Positions 32,880 through 43,600 of a stretch of DNA of 64,000 bases are shown here, piece after piece; the first letter of the stretch is position 1, and each line of letters begins with the position of its first letter. The notes under the pieces were generated by a model that worked only from the letters and a program-made list of their open reading frames with translations, was not told where the DNA came from and did not search any database. Source of the DNA: Chrysopilus asiliformis (Eukaryota; Arthropoda; Insecta; Diptera; Rhagionidae); NCBI GenBank assembly GCA_964034945.1, contig OZ035960.1, forward strand, positions 34,154,368-34,218,367. The letters are read 5' to 3'. Both the position numbers and the translations under genes were made by a program.

Positions 32880-35800
32880 GCTCGGCCAATCTGACAGCGG
32901 ATCGACCCCGATCCACACCAGTATCCAGTGCTTCTGAGTCTCCCGCATCGAGGCAATGGCGCTCCGTTTGAATCTGGACCCAGGGTTTAAGGCGGGCAGC
33001 TTCAAGAGTGCCCTCATAAGGGATTTGGGTTATTTGACAGTTTTCAATGTCTTTGACAATATAACGATCGTTGGGAAGGACTCGATGAATTACGTATGGG
33101 CCGCGGTTTTTAGGTATTAATTTTTTATTTTGACCAATGGTGGTATCGACATTACGTATAACGACATAATCGCCCTCCCGATATTGCCGAGGCGGAACAC
33201 TCCGTCGTTCATATTGTATCTCATTCTGTGATTGGGACCGAGTTATGGCAGCGTCCGCATTTACTCTCAAAGAGGGAAGGTCACGAGTACGGGAAGGGGA
33301 ACGAAGATCATCTAAGTATTCCGTCAGTTCATCGGTTTCGATTCCTCGTTGGGGTACCCCGAATAATAGCATGCTAGGGGATTCGCGGGTAGAACTATGG
33401 ATAGAGTTATTCACAGCGTATTCCACACGGGCAAGGAATCTGGGCCAGTCGGACTGACGACAGGGTTCAACGAATTTACTTAACATGCGGCCCAGAATGC
33501 GGTTGACGCGTTCGACTTGGCCGTTGGCTTGGGGAGCGGCAACGGCCGTTTTGATATGTTGGATATTATTTTCGCTTAGGTATTTCGTGAATTCGCTTGA
33601 CCGGAAAGCGGTACCTCGGTCTGAAATAAGGCGCCTGGGACGACTGTAATACGAAAAATATTTGTCTAAGGCGGAACAAACTTCTTTGGTACTGGTTGTA
33701 TTTGCAGGATATAACTTAACGAATTTTGTATAAGCGTCAATAATGACAAGAATATGTTTGTTTTTGTTGATGATATTAGGTAACGGGCCGAAGTGGTCAA
33801 TATGAATGGTGTCGAAGGGAAGAGGAGCTTTCGGAATACTGTGTAGAGTTCGTTCATTAACTCTTGTTGCCGGATTGTGAATGATACATCGGATACAGTT
33901 CTGAATATAATTTTGGATCTTACGATGCATGGAGGGGAACCAATAGTTGAGCCTGATCTGATCGTAACATTTTTCGACTCCTAAATGACCAATCTTGTCA
34001 TGAAGGGAGCGGATAACATGGGTTTCCATTTCAGCCGGGACATAAAGGAGGAGTCGGGAATTAGATAAGCGGCGATAAATAAGGCCATTGTGCATTTCAT
34101 ATGGGTCGAGTGTACTAATTAATAGTTTATCTCGAATATTCGTAATGGTAGGATCACGGGACTGAGTAGCATGCAAATAGAACTCAATATCGTCATCCTG
34201 CACAAAAAGGACTTGACTAGGGGGTCGACTTAAAGCATCAACGTGTCCCATTAAAGAACCTCCACGATGAACAATAGTGTAATTGTAGTTTTCGAGTTCA
34301 AGGGCCCAACGGGCGATCCGGGGATTCAGGTTCCTCTTGGCTAGAGTCTGGGCGAAAGAATTGCAGTCAGTGACAATGCGAAATGGTAAACCATGCAAAT
34401 ACACACGAAATCTCCGAAGAGCATAAATAACAGCAAGAGCTTCCAGTTCAAAACTATGGTACTTAGATTCGGCGGGGGTAGTACGTCGTGAAAAATAAGA
34501 TACTGGGTGCCACTTACCATCGGGTTGTTTTTGCAGAAGAACGGCGCCGAAACCGTGCGAACTAGCATCGGTATGTAATTCTGTTTCACGAGTGAAATTG
34601 TAGATGGAGAGAACGGGAGCTGATGAGAGAGAATCTCGGAGTGTGGTAAACGCTGTACGGCACCCTTGATCAAAATTAAAAGGAGTAGTCTTTTTCATGA
34701 GGTTTAATAACGGACCAGCGATACAGGAAAACGAAGGAATAAAGCGGCGGAAGTACGAAAAGAGCCCTACACACGATTGAGGTTCCCGAAGATTAGTGGG
34801 CATAGGGTAGTGGCGAATGGTATCAATATGAGAGTCGTTTGGGCGGATACCTTGGTAATCAGCTTTATAACCGAGATAATCGATTGAAGATTTTAAAAAA
34901 TGACATTTGGACGGTTTAATCTCCATCCGGAATTGAGCGAGGCGATGCAATAGTTTTGATAGGGTTGCTAAATGCTCTTCAGGAGTACGGCTGGCAATAA
35001 GAATGTCGTCCATGTATACTGTAATTTCTCCATTGCGAGTCATGTCACTGAGCATGCCGGAAATGAATCTTTGAAACACGGAGGGACCGTTCTTGAGCCC
35101 GAAAGGCATTCGAACGTATTCATATTGGCCGTTTGGAATGACAAAAGAAGTGTACGGTATCGAGCTTTCCTCCATGGGGATATGGTGAAATCCATTTTTC
35201 AGATCGATTAAGGAAAAGCATTGTTTTCCGTCTAAATGATCCAAACAGTCTTCAATAAGGGGCAGCGGGAAATTGTCGCGAGCGGTAATTTTATTTAGGA
35301 GACGATAGTCGACGCACATTCTCATCTCTCCGGTCTTTTTTCGAACCAAAACGACGGGGGACGCATACGATGAATTGCTAGGGCGAATGACGCCTTGGTC
35401 CAATAGACTATCAATTGTCCGATCTACCTCCATCTTTTCCTGATAGGATAATCGCCGGGGAGCAGTATAAATAGGAATAGTAGATGTCAGATGTAGTTTC
35501 ATGTGACACGGCGGGGTTGCAGCCTTCGGCAAATCGGGGCACAAATATAGGTTTTTTATTAAAAGCTTGCATTTTTCGAAATAATCTAGACCAAAATCAA
35601 GTCCAATATCCCAGCCGAATGCCAAGTTTAACTCAATTTCGTCTCCAAACGGTAATTCATTGGTCAAAGGGAAATTCGGTGATCGGGAAGGGTTGTCAAG
35701 AGAATCAGAGGAATTGATGGGTGAAGTTTTAGGAGGTAGTTTCGATGTTTCTCCACTCGGGAGTGAATTAATTACGGGTACAGATTCATCTTTGGAGAAC

Positions 35801-37527
35801 GAAGAGCCACACACCGACGCAAGAAGACGGCCAGGCAAATCAGACACACTAAAGTACGATTTAAATTCACAGTTTATTATTCTTGAAGAATTGCATACAA
35901 GATACTGATTGTGACAACGTTCAAATTTGGAATTCATTAAACAAGATTTCGGTGTTGATTGTCGTAAAGTAACTCCCAGCTTTCTCAGAAGATCACGGCC
36001 AATCAAAATCGGAATCGGTAGAACGTTATCTGGAACGGTTATAAAAATATGTGAGCAAGTTTGAGTACCGAATTGAATATAGCAGCGAATGTTACCATAG
36101 GTTGGTAAAGGGGTATTTCCCAATCCACGAAATTTGGAATATGTTAACTGATGTTTATGCAATTCTTCGGGCACCGCGGATTTACGAATGAAGCTCACTG
36201 GGCTGCCGGTATCAAAAAGAGCGGAAAAATTTGAATTAGTGTCGAGTCTGATTTCCCCGGTATTAAAGAAAACACTTACCATCTGGAGGGCGGCCAGGTC
36301 TTCTACAAGTTCATTATGATCTGGATCAGTGGTTTCGGTGTCATTGATGGTTTCTGAAACTGCAGCGGCGAGACGGCGTTTTTTAGGACAGTCGCGGTAT
36401 TGGTGGCCCATCTCCCAACAATGAAAACAGCTACCTGGTGTTCGACGGGGCCTGGTGCAAGCTGACTCGTGATGACCGATAGCGCGGCAGTTGACACATC
36501 GGACCTGATTCTTAATCTGATCCTTTGGTTCCAATTTGCCAGGGGGCGTGGCAATAGTTGGTGATGCGGGTGTACGGTGGATGACCGGAACATTTGAAAA
36601 TGGACGGCCACGGGTGGATGAATATGCTTGTGGTGATCGTTGGCAGCGACGTTCATAATGGGGTAGCGATTGTTTAAGTTCTGACATGGTAAGGGCTGAC
36701 GTTAAGATGGATCCATTAGGTCCCAAATCACCCAAACCGTCCAAAATAGCCTGGATAAGTTCATATTCGAGGATATCTGAGTGGGCAGCGATGGCCTGCA
36801 TTTCGATTATGTATTGACGGATGGTTTCGTTGGAACGAATACGGCGTCTTTCGAGTTCACGATAAATGTCAGAGCGGAGGCTTTTATGATCGAACTCGGC
36901 AATCAGCTGTTCTTTTAGAGAATCCCAATTTGGGGCTGTCACAGTGATTAAAAATCTCCTAGCGGTCCCCTCTAGCATTCGACGAGCAAAAATAAGTTTA
37001 TCGTGCTCATCGACGTAACCGGTAGCTAATATCTCGTCAAAATCTTCAACCCATTTGCGAATGCGATAATTGTCATCGCCGGTGAAACGAATCAAGGAAT
37101 GTTCGATGTCGTGAAAAGCAAGCTGACGAGTGACAGAACGACGAGGCTCCTTTACATCTTCCTCCAGGGCGCGAAGTTCGGCACGCAGACGGGCGATTTC
37201 GGTCTGTTTTTTCAAACGGTTGATCTCCTCATCCATTTGAACGTCAGAAAGGATCTGATCGTCATCGATGGGGACGGGCGGGGGGGCGTCGTGAACCGTG
37301 GAAACGGATTGTACGGATGTCGGGTTTACTACATTGACGGATTGATCATTGGTTAATAAAACGGGCTCCGGATTATTTGGTGGCGGTGTTTCGGGTTCTT
37401 CAACATTACTCTGAGCAACACTGTCCCGGTACAATTGGCGTAGTTGAGCCACAGTAGCCGTGGCTGGAAATGTGATGTTGGCCTCCTGTAAAGCTGTCAC
37501 TAACTCGTTTCGGTTCAATTTAGTCAT
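32875..37527 (-). CDS. Gypsy Gag-Pol polyprotein (1550 aa)
   Basis: A single uninterrupted frame starts 84 bp inside the 5' LTR. Order along the protein: Gag-like N-terminus with coiled-coil-prone segment (about 95-130) and capsid-like region (about 140-300); two CCHC zinc knuckles (C344-C357 and C367-C380); aspartic protease with DTG at 439-441; reverse transcriptase (about 670-880) with YMDD at 838-841; RNase H with catalytic Asp at about 987, Glu at 1027 and Asp at 1054; integrase with HHCC finger (H1176, H1181, C1211, C1214) and D1244, D1303, E1339 with 35 residues between the last two. A Gag-Pol fusion without frameshift is seen in several gypsy clades. The TAA stop is formed at the start of the 3' LTR. 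All catalytic residues are present, so it could be functional. Confidence 0.95.
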   Translation of the reverse strand: MTKLNRNELVTALQEANITFPATATVAQLRQLYRDSVAQSNVEEPETPPPNNPEPVLLTNDQSVNVVNPTSVQSVSTVHDAPPPVPIDDDQILSDVQMDEEINRLKKQTEIARLRAELRALEEDVKEPRRSVTRQLAFHDIEHSLIRFTGDDNYRIRKWVEDFDEILATGYVDEHDKLIFARRMLEGTARRFLITVTAPNWDSLKEQLIAEFDHKSLRSDIYRELERRRIRSNETIRQYIIEMQAIAAHSDILEYELIQAILDGLGDLGPNGSILTSALTMSELKQSLPHYERRCQRSPQAYSSTRGRPFSNVPVIHRTPASPTIATPPGKLEPKDQIKNQVRCVNCRAIGHHESACTRPRRTPGSCFHCWEMGHQYRDCPKKRRLAAAVSETINDTETTDPDHNELVEDLAALQMVSVFFNTGEIRLDTNSNFSALFDTGSPVSFIRKSAVPEELHKHQLTYSKFRGLGNTPLPTYGNIRCYIQFGTQTCSHIFITVPDNVLPIPILIGRDLLRKLGVTLRQSTPKSCLMNSKFERCHNQYLVCNSSRIINCEFKSYFSVSDLPGRLLASVCGSSFSKDESVPVINSLPSGETSKLPPKTSPINSSDSLDNPSRSPNFPLTNELPFGDEIELNLAFGWDIGLDFGLDYFEKCKLLIKNLYLCPDLPKAATPPCHMKLHLTSTIPIYTAPRRLSYQEKMEVDRTIDSLLDQGVIRPSNSSYASPVVLVRKKTGEMRMCVDYRLLNKITARDNFPLPLIEDCLDHLDGKQCFSLIDLKNGFHHIPMEESSIPYTSFVIPNGQYEYVRMPFGLKNGPSVFQRFISGMLSDMTRNGEITVYMDDILIASRTPEEHLATLSKLLHRLAQFRMEIKPSKCHFLKSSIDYLGYKADYQGIRPNDSHIDTIRHYPMPTNLREPQSCVGLFSYFRRFIPSFSCIAGPLLNLMKKTTPFNFDQGCRTAFTTLRDSLSSAPVLSIYNFTRETELHTDASSHGFGAVLLQKQPDGKWHPVSYFSRRTTPAESKYHSFELEALAVIYALRRFRVYLHGLPFRIVTDCNSFAQTLAKRNLNPRIARWALELENYNYTIVHRGGSLMGHVDALSRPPSQVLFVQDDDIEFYLHATQSRDPTITNIRDKLLISTLDPYEMHNGLIYRRLSNSRLLLYVPAEMETHVIRSLHDKIGHLGVEKCYDQIRLNYWFPSMHRKIQNYIQNCIRCIIHNPATRVNERTLHSIPKAPLPFDTIHIDHFGPLPNIINKNKHILVIIDAYTKFVKLYPANTTSTKEVCSALDKYFSYYSRPRRLISDRGTAFRSSEFTKYLSENNIQHIKTAVAAPQANGQVERVNRILGRMLSKFVEPCRQSDWPRFLARVEYAVNNSIHSSTRESPSMLLFGVPQRGIETDELTEYLDDLRSPSRTRDLPSLRVNADAAITRSQSQNEIQYERRSVPPRQYREGDYVVIRNVDTTIGQNKKLIPKNRGPYVIHRVLPNDRYIVKDIENCQITQIPYEGTLEAARLKPWVQIQTERHCLDAGDSEALDTGVDRGRSAVRLAEL

Positions 37528-37611
37528 CTTGGCGTCTATTTTATTTTGGGTTTCCGCTTTATACTATTTGATGAAGCTTGGGCACTTTTGAATGTAACCC
37601 CACACCTGATT

Positions 37612-37828
37612 TATAAATTGAAACACGGATTGATCGTAATTATATTGATTTAATACAAATTTGTATCTCCTCGACACGTCTTCTCTATTTCACTTTATTC
37701 TTCTTCTTTTTTCTCGGGTTGCCAATTCTCCTTCTTCAAACCAACGACGACAGCGCCACATCTTCTTCAGGCGGCAACATGCCAATCGCGCTACCACAGC
37801 GCCACCCACGGAACTTTTAGAGTTTACA
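37612..37828 (-). repeat. Gypsy 5' LTR
   Basis: It matches 32663-32879 base for base as far as I can compare by eye, including the open frame running through both. Downstream on the coding strand comes an 84-bp leader whose first part contains GTGTGGGGTTACATTC, where a primer binding site would lie; I did not assign the tRNA. Confidence 0.92.
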
Positions 37829-38426
37829 ATTTTAACGTTTGTTATCGTTTGTTAGGGGGAAGGGAGTGGTTTGATTGAATTATTATGTATAGAGTTATGT
37901 AAAATCGTATTCTAAACATATTTGACATTTATAAATTTTTCGATATGAAGCACCGTTTTTGAGACAATTGTAAAAAACTGTTTCATTTGCATGGCGGAAG
38001 GAGTGGTCCGATTTTTCCCGTCCAATAACTTAGCCTTATTGTTTACGAGAAACGCAACTATAAAAAATTTCAAGACTCTGGCTCAATCCTTTTGAAAGTT
38101 ATGGTGTTACTTTTACTTCATACAATAATTCCATTCGAAAATCATTCTTTTGCGATAAATTCGTGAGCGAATTTTAATTTTCCATTCGTAAAATTTTCCA
38201 TTCCATTCGAAAATATAATTTTAAAAATACGAGAATGGAAAAATAAAATTCGTGAGTGAATGAAAACTAAAATTCTCGTGCTAATCATTTGCAAATGAAT
38301 CAATGAAAAAGAATTATTCTCCGTATTATGCTTATTACACGATTAAAATTATGCCCGCATCGAATAACAATAAACAACGGACGCGAAACGATAACTCAAA
38401 GCACACAAACGTTTCGAAAAGTAACA

Positions 38427-38656
38427 TCTGGGACGCTATTCTCGAAAAGTTTCGGATTTTTCCGAAACGTTTGTGGTGCAGTGGAAAAAGACCTCTATAT
38501 GGTGTACGTACCGCCTATATTGCTCCAAATTACGTCTCAAACATTACGAAGCAATTCACCACTTTACACGAAACCGCATTCTCGAACTTAGATTACGGAA
38601 ATATCCGAAACATAACAAAACATTACGTTTCGGATCCATCCGAAACGTCCAGATGT
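38427..38656 (+). repeat. Module Y at the centre of the foldback
   Basis: It begins GGGACGCTATTCTCGAAAAG and ends GATCCATCCGAAACGTCC, sits between ACATCT and AGATGT, and recurs inverted at 39574-39795, just outside the right arm. Its first about 30 bases match the termini of the whole foldback, so it may be a short relative of it. Confidence 0.6.
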
Positions 38657-39573
38657 TACTTTTCGAAACGTTTGTGTGCTTTGAGTTATCGTTTCGCGTC
38701 CGTTGTTTATTGTTATTCGAGTACGGAGAATAATTCTTTTTCATTCATTCATTTGCAAATGATTAGCACGAGAATTTTAGTTTTCATTCACTCACGAATT
38801 TTATTTTTCTATTCTCGTATTTTTAAAATTCTATTAGCGAATGGAATGGAAAATTTTAGGAATGGAAAAATAAAATTCGCTCACGAATTTATCACAAAAG
38901 AATTATTCTGGAATGGAATTATTATATGAAGTAAAAGTAACACCATAACTTTCAAAAGGATTGAGCCAGAGACTTGAAATTTCGTACAGTTGCGTTTCTC
39001 GTAAACAGTAAGGCTAAGTTATTGGACGGGGAAAATCGGACCACTCCTTCCCCCCTCAGCCATTCAAATGAAAGAGTTTTTTACAATTGTCTCAAAAACG
39101 GCGCTTCATATCGAAAAATTTATAAATGTAAAATATGTTTAGAATACGATTTTACATAACTCTATACATAAAAATTCAATCAAACCACTCCCTCCCCCTA
39201 ACAAACGATAACAAATGTTAAAATCAACAAATAAACAAAATTCACTCATAATACACTATTACTTACATTGAACACTAGTCAAATATTATTAATTGATATT
39301 AAATTAGTGAAAAATTACTCTAATACAAGTTAAACACTAGTTAATAAATATAAACAAAACAAAACTATTCAAATATTTCCGTTTTGACAGCTCTATTCTA
39401 CGTACATTTCGGAATGAGGTGAATTTGGTGAATATAATTCCGAAACATAAACGTTTCGTGACCAGAATACGATCTTTCGAACGTTTCGGATTTGGATTAC
39501 GGAAAAAACATTTCGGCGAGATTCGTAATCCGTAACGTAACGAAAAATCCGAAACGTTTCGAGAATAGCGTCC

Positions 39574-39795
39574 CTGGACGTTTCGGATGGATCCGAAACG
39601 TAATGTTTTGTTATGTTTCGGATATTTCCGTAATCTAAGTTCGAGAATGCGGTTTCGTGTAAAGTGGTGAATTGCTTCGTAATGTTTGAGACGTCATTTG
39701 GAGCAATATAGGCGGTACGTACACCATATAGAGTTCTTTTTCCACTGCACCACAAACGTTTCGGAAAAATCCGAAACATTTCGAGAATAGCGTCC
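39574..39795 (-). repeat. Module Y, inverted copy at the right foldback boundary
   Basis: It starts TGGACGTTTCGGATGG and ends CGAGAATAGCGTCCC, the mirror of 38427-38656. It fills the space between the outer foldback arm and the resumed R2 repeat. Confidence 0.6.
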
Positions 39796-39796
39796 C

Positions 39797-39874
39797 AGAA
39801 AGTTTCTACCTGTGTCCGTTCTCGACTTGGCTAGCGTTATGAACACATTTTTTTTTCTATAGCTACGCAGAGGA
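39797..39874 (-). repeat. Family R copy R2, part right of the foldback insertion
   Basis: AAAGTTTCTACCTGTGTCCG, TTCTCGACTTGGC and GAGGAAAGTAAAAAC correspond to the end of the R copy at 53755-53855. Confidence 0.65.
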
Positions 39875-41155
39875 AAGTAAAAACTTATAATGAAAAAAAA
39901 TAAAATGTTGCTTCCGTTCGTAGGACGACAAATTTATAACATTGCGATATTATTTTTTTTTTGTAATAGATTTCGTTAAGTAAATTTTTAATTTTAAATC
40001 ATAAAACACATTTCCGGCCACGCTATCTCTCAAAATTAACCTAAATTGCGTGTCAGAGGATTTCCTTGATGTACTTAAATATACCTTTAAATGAAATTCT
40101 TATTAATCTTCTTAATTTTTTGCTTTTACGGATCTCTAATGATTCTTGAGATATTTGAAAAAAATATTCTTTTTTCACATTTTTTTTCTTCACAAATCTA
40201 ATATGAGTAGGTACCAGAGTCACAGTGAAACGAAGTTCAGGTATTTATGATTTTAAAGGCGTTATGAATTTTCTAATCAAAAGTTCAAAGGGCAATAAGT
40301 AATTTTCCTATGTTTGACATATTTTTTTTTATTTCATATAACGTGAGATATTCCAATTACAAAGTAACACGTGGCGTGTCGAATGAGCGGCACAATTTTC
40401 CGAAATTGATTGAAATCCTTCATCGAATAAATCCATAATGCTGTCGTGGTTAACACTACCAGGGAAATATTACGGGGAAAATATTTTCTCGCTTCTATTC
40501 AATTGTAAATTTTATCCTGGCCTATTGACTTTTATTGTTATGATGAAAAGCGTGGGTATCTATAGTATAGTTTAGTCGCACATTGCATTGTTAGGATTGT
40601 TATTTGGGTTTCATCCTCTTTTGAAATTTCCCACAAATTCATCCACCGATTTACAAATCTAGGAAATATTTGTTGCTGGTGAAAAATGCGTGGGACGCTA
40701 GCTTTGCATATCAATTGAAATGATATTAAATTATATTCCAGGGGAAAATCTGTAGCCAATATTGTGAGGGAAAGTAAACGAAATCTCCCTCATTGGGAGA
40801 ATTCGTATAATACACTGGTTGTAGGAAGGATTTGTTGGAAAATGTATATATTAAAGGCCCGCATAATCGAGTTTTTCAATTACATATTCGCATCTTTCTG
40901 ATGACAAAGATCGCTTTTTCATCGATTGAACGTACGAATTTTCCCGGGTATCATGGCTGTAGCTTTAATGACCCTAATTCGATATCACAACAATCTTTGA
41001 TCAAACAAATATAAATCAATATGAGAAGAGGTGCCGTTTCTTTTATTTTCCAATCATTAAGCATACTGGGCGGTTTCCGAAAGCATTTTCCCGGATTTCG
41101 TAATTTTATAAGGCGAAAATGTGCCAATAATCAATTTATCAGAATACTAACGGCC
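39875..41155. other. Mostly unassigned; R-like fragment at about 40100-40215
   Basis: TTTGCTTTTACGGATCTCTA and ATTCTTGAGATATTTG recall the internal part of family R. Otherwise there is no gene or defined repeat. Confidence 0.35.
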
Positions 41156-41272
41156 AATTTATTCACTAGGAGTTAAATCGCCTTAACTCCCTTAACTCAC
41201 CTTTAACATGGAAAATAACGTTAGCTAACTCCCTTAACTCACTAACTCGGCTTAACTCCTAGTGAATAAATT
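41156..41272. repeat. Palindromic MITE of about 117 bp
   Basis: The arms AATTTATTCACTAGGAGTTAA (21 bp) at 41156 and its exact inverse ending at 41272 enclose repeats of TTAACTCCCTTAACTCAC. No target duplication is clear. Confidence 0.7.
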
Positions 41273-42187
41273 AGGGGTAAAGGTCACTGCTAATTTCCTG
41301 TCATTAATAATAAACAGAAACACATTTTGTCAATAAAATGGGTGTCCCGCTTGTGTGCTTACATTGATGTGGGAAAATTCGTTTTCGCATGGAAAATTGC
41401 CCAGCTTAAGGAACATGAAAACCACCCCCCAGGATGTGGGGCAGTACCAATAAGTGCCATTGGGAATCGTTTTTACGACACCACAGCAGTAATTAATGTT
41501 AAGTAAAAATTAATAATCATTTACTCATTCAGGTCTCTCTTCTGGTACTATTTTTACAACAATTTATCGTTGTGTTATTTTCCACATTGTTGCAAATAAC
41601 AAAACCCGGTACAAGGGTTCGATTGCGGTAAATCGACCTCAGAGGAAATTTATCTCGATAGCAAACGCCTCTCATTATTGTTCGGAATGTCGTCGTTTTC
41701 TCTGAATTTGCAAACTTTTTATTTGTTTTTCCATGCTAATTATGTTATTGGCAATAGTGGGTGATGCAAAAACGGTTAAAACGACGTAAAGTTTTTAACT
41801 TATTATTATCCTGGCTGACTCGAAAATCAATAAGCCGGTTGAAACTTTGTCGTGAAAATATTGTAATAATTAATTAGTAGGTACAAAGTGTTAATTTGAT
41901 TGACAGAGAAAAATTTTGCGGTTATAGGGTTAATTTATTTAACGGGTTAATTTATGTAGAGAGCGTGTGGTGAATATAAATTTTTTAGTGAAGCTTGTAA
42001 GAACGTTTCATTGGTTTCGAAAATGGAGATGTTTGATAACTATTTTTTTTTATAAATACATATCTATTTTTTTAAAAAAAAATTTCAATTACGAAAAATA
42101 TAGGTGATCAGGTTGCCATGCAAAATCAGATTGCATGCTGTTTTTGTGTTTTTACGATACAATGAGTGATGCTTTCCTACTGATTCG
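41273..42187. other. No recognised feature
   Basis: AT-rich DNA. Confidence 0.4.
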
Positions 42188-42597
42188 CTTGCATACCCGT
42201 CGTTGCCGGTTTAAGTTTTTGTATAAGTTTTAGAATACGAAGAAAACCGGAAAGAACTTAAAAACTTTTGAGAAAAATCTTATCCTTGCAGGACTCTCCG
42301 TTGCGAATTAGTCTAACACCAGATTCGTTGATCAGCGACCTCGAAAACACTTTTCTGAAACTTTTCAGCCTCCTATTGAGCAGGATTCATGGCGAAAATC
42401 ACGGTTCAAAAACACCCAAACCCCCTTTACCTCCCATTAATCCCTTTAGGGGTAAAATTTCGGAAAACCCTGCCTTAGTGAGCGCCTACGTGATGGTTGG
42501 GACATACTGTAAAACTTTCAAGTTTCTAGCTTCAGGGGTTTGGGCTGGGCGTTGATCAGTCAGTCACTCAATAAGGTTAAACGATTTTAAATATATA
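42188..42597 (+). repeat. Repeat family H, copy 2
   Basis: It begins CTTGCATACCCGTCGTTGCC, contains ATCTTATCCTTGCAGGACTC and GGGGTTTGGGCTG, and ends with GTCAGTCACTCAATAAGG, then ATTTTAAATATATA. An open frame inside (42268-42555) is shared in outline with the other H copies and reflects repeat conservation, not a gene. Confidence 0.65.
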
Positions 42598-43079
42598 GAG
42601 GGAATTCACAGTCCTCTTTTAAAATGCGGGTAAATTTACCGCTCGGTAATTTTAACAGATTTTTACCGAGACGGTAACTTGGTTTATGTAAAAATGAATT
42701 ACCGGATTCGGTAATTGTATACATGCCTCGAGTCGTGTTTTTCAGCCTCGGTATTCGGTATCAAGAATCAACCGCGAGTGGCGCTAGTAATGTTTTTAGT
42801 TGTCAAAATTTCTCGCTGGTTATCTCATCGGACTGCAATTTTTTTCAAATTTGATAGCCGTTGCCACAATAGAAATTCAAAGGAATACATCAAACATGGA
42901 TTTAAAGGTATGTGATATATTTTACAATCAAATTCGCAGTTCATGATTTGGTCACGTATCAAATAAAAGCGCTGTTCTCAAATCTGTGCTGTGGGATGTT
43001 CACAGCAGAATATTTTCAGTCTTTTAATATTACCGAAAATACCGAATACCGAATACCAAAGAGGATTGTGAATACCCTC
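42598..43079. mobile_element. DNA-transposon-derived MITE abutting family H copy 2
   Basis: The termini GAGGGAATTCACAGTCCTC and the inverse of GAGGGTATTCACAATCCTC are flanked by ATA (42595-42597 and 43080-43082). Repeated CGGTAATT and ACCGAATACCGAATACC motifs lie inside. A short ATGGATTTAAAG followed by GTATGTGA looks like a decayed 5' coding start and donor. The class is uncertain. Confidence 0.6.
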
Positions 43080-43349
43080 ATAGATTTTTAAACAATCACA
43101 AACTTAAACTTTAAGATGGTAGGGTGGGGGATGGTGGGAGGGGGATGGAGGGAGGGGGCGGGAGAGTTGAGAAAACAAAATGCGTTAGAATTACTTACTA
43201 AATGAATGTTCTAGAGATTTTTTTGTATTGATCCCAGTATTATATCAGAACTTGGTCAAAATTCTCCGTTTTCTGGAAACGATGTGGTCAAAAAATTCAA
43301 AAATACATTTATAATAGGTAACAAATATAGATCGAATACCAATTATTAA

Positions 43350-43600
43350 TTGGTTGTTATAAATTTGGGTTTTTTTTTAGAGAATAAACTTAATATTTTT
43401 ATGATATTATTTATTATTATTAATGTTTTGAAACTTCAAAGAGATTTTGATGAAGTACGCGACGCCGGATTTCGAGTGGTTCCCGTGGCCGAGGGCGGAG
43501 AAGAAGAGGGGACGAAAAGGCCTAAGGCCGACCCGTGGATATAGGTTTGACTGTGGAACGGTCAGGAGCGAAGCTCCTATTTGTCTAACAAAAACTGACA
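43350..43600. other. G-rich unassigned segment
   Basis: GTGGCCGAGGGCGGAGAAGAAG and AAGGCCTAAGGCC stand out from the AT-rich background, but give only a 64-codon frame (43350-43544) without a recognisable domain. Confidence 0.25.

Larger units (their letters stand above)
32663..37828 (-). mobile_element. Ty3/gypsy LTR retrotransposon, apparently intact
   Basis: A 5166-bp element with 217-bp LTRs at both ends, one gag-pol open frame, and a 4-bp ATTT duplication (32659-32662 and 37829-37832). The unoccupied site TTGTTGATTTTAAC is preserved, inverted, in the other foldback arm near 39220, which independently confirms the boundaries. There is no env-like frame, so it is a retrotransposon rather than an errantivirus. 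Apparent LTR identity and an unbroken frame suggest a recent insertion. Confidence 0.93.
32306..39796. mobile_element. Long foldback (inverted-repeat) element interrupted by a gypsy retrotransposon
   Basis: It starts GGACGCTATTCTCGAAATG and ends ...CGAGAATAGCGTCC, inserted in repeat R2 with CAG on both sides as a possible 3-bp duplication. The left arm (32306-32662 plus 37833 to about 38426) pairs with the right arm (about 38657-39574) over roughly 900 bp at high identity. One arm holds the gypsy element; the other keeps the uninterrupted sequence. Both arms carry a piece of (GTCY)n subfamily S (GTATAGAGTTATGTAAAATC). No transposase is present. Open frames such as 38303-38929 and 39393-39779 are by-products of the symmetry. 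It resembles Foldback-type elements, but the family is not identified. Confidence 0.75.

Noticed and set aside
33245..37356. Several 60-120 codon frames on either strand inside the gypsy element
   Set aside because: They are shadows of the gag-pol frame.
32663..37828. Possible endogenous errantivirus with env
   Set aside because: Only one gag-pol frame lies between the LTRs and no envelope-like frame or space for one exists.
38303..38929. 208-codon frame
   Set aside because: It spans the centre of a palindrome; its mirrored text and lack of any domain indicate chance openness.
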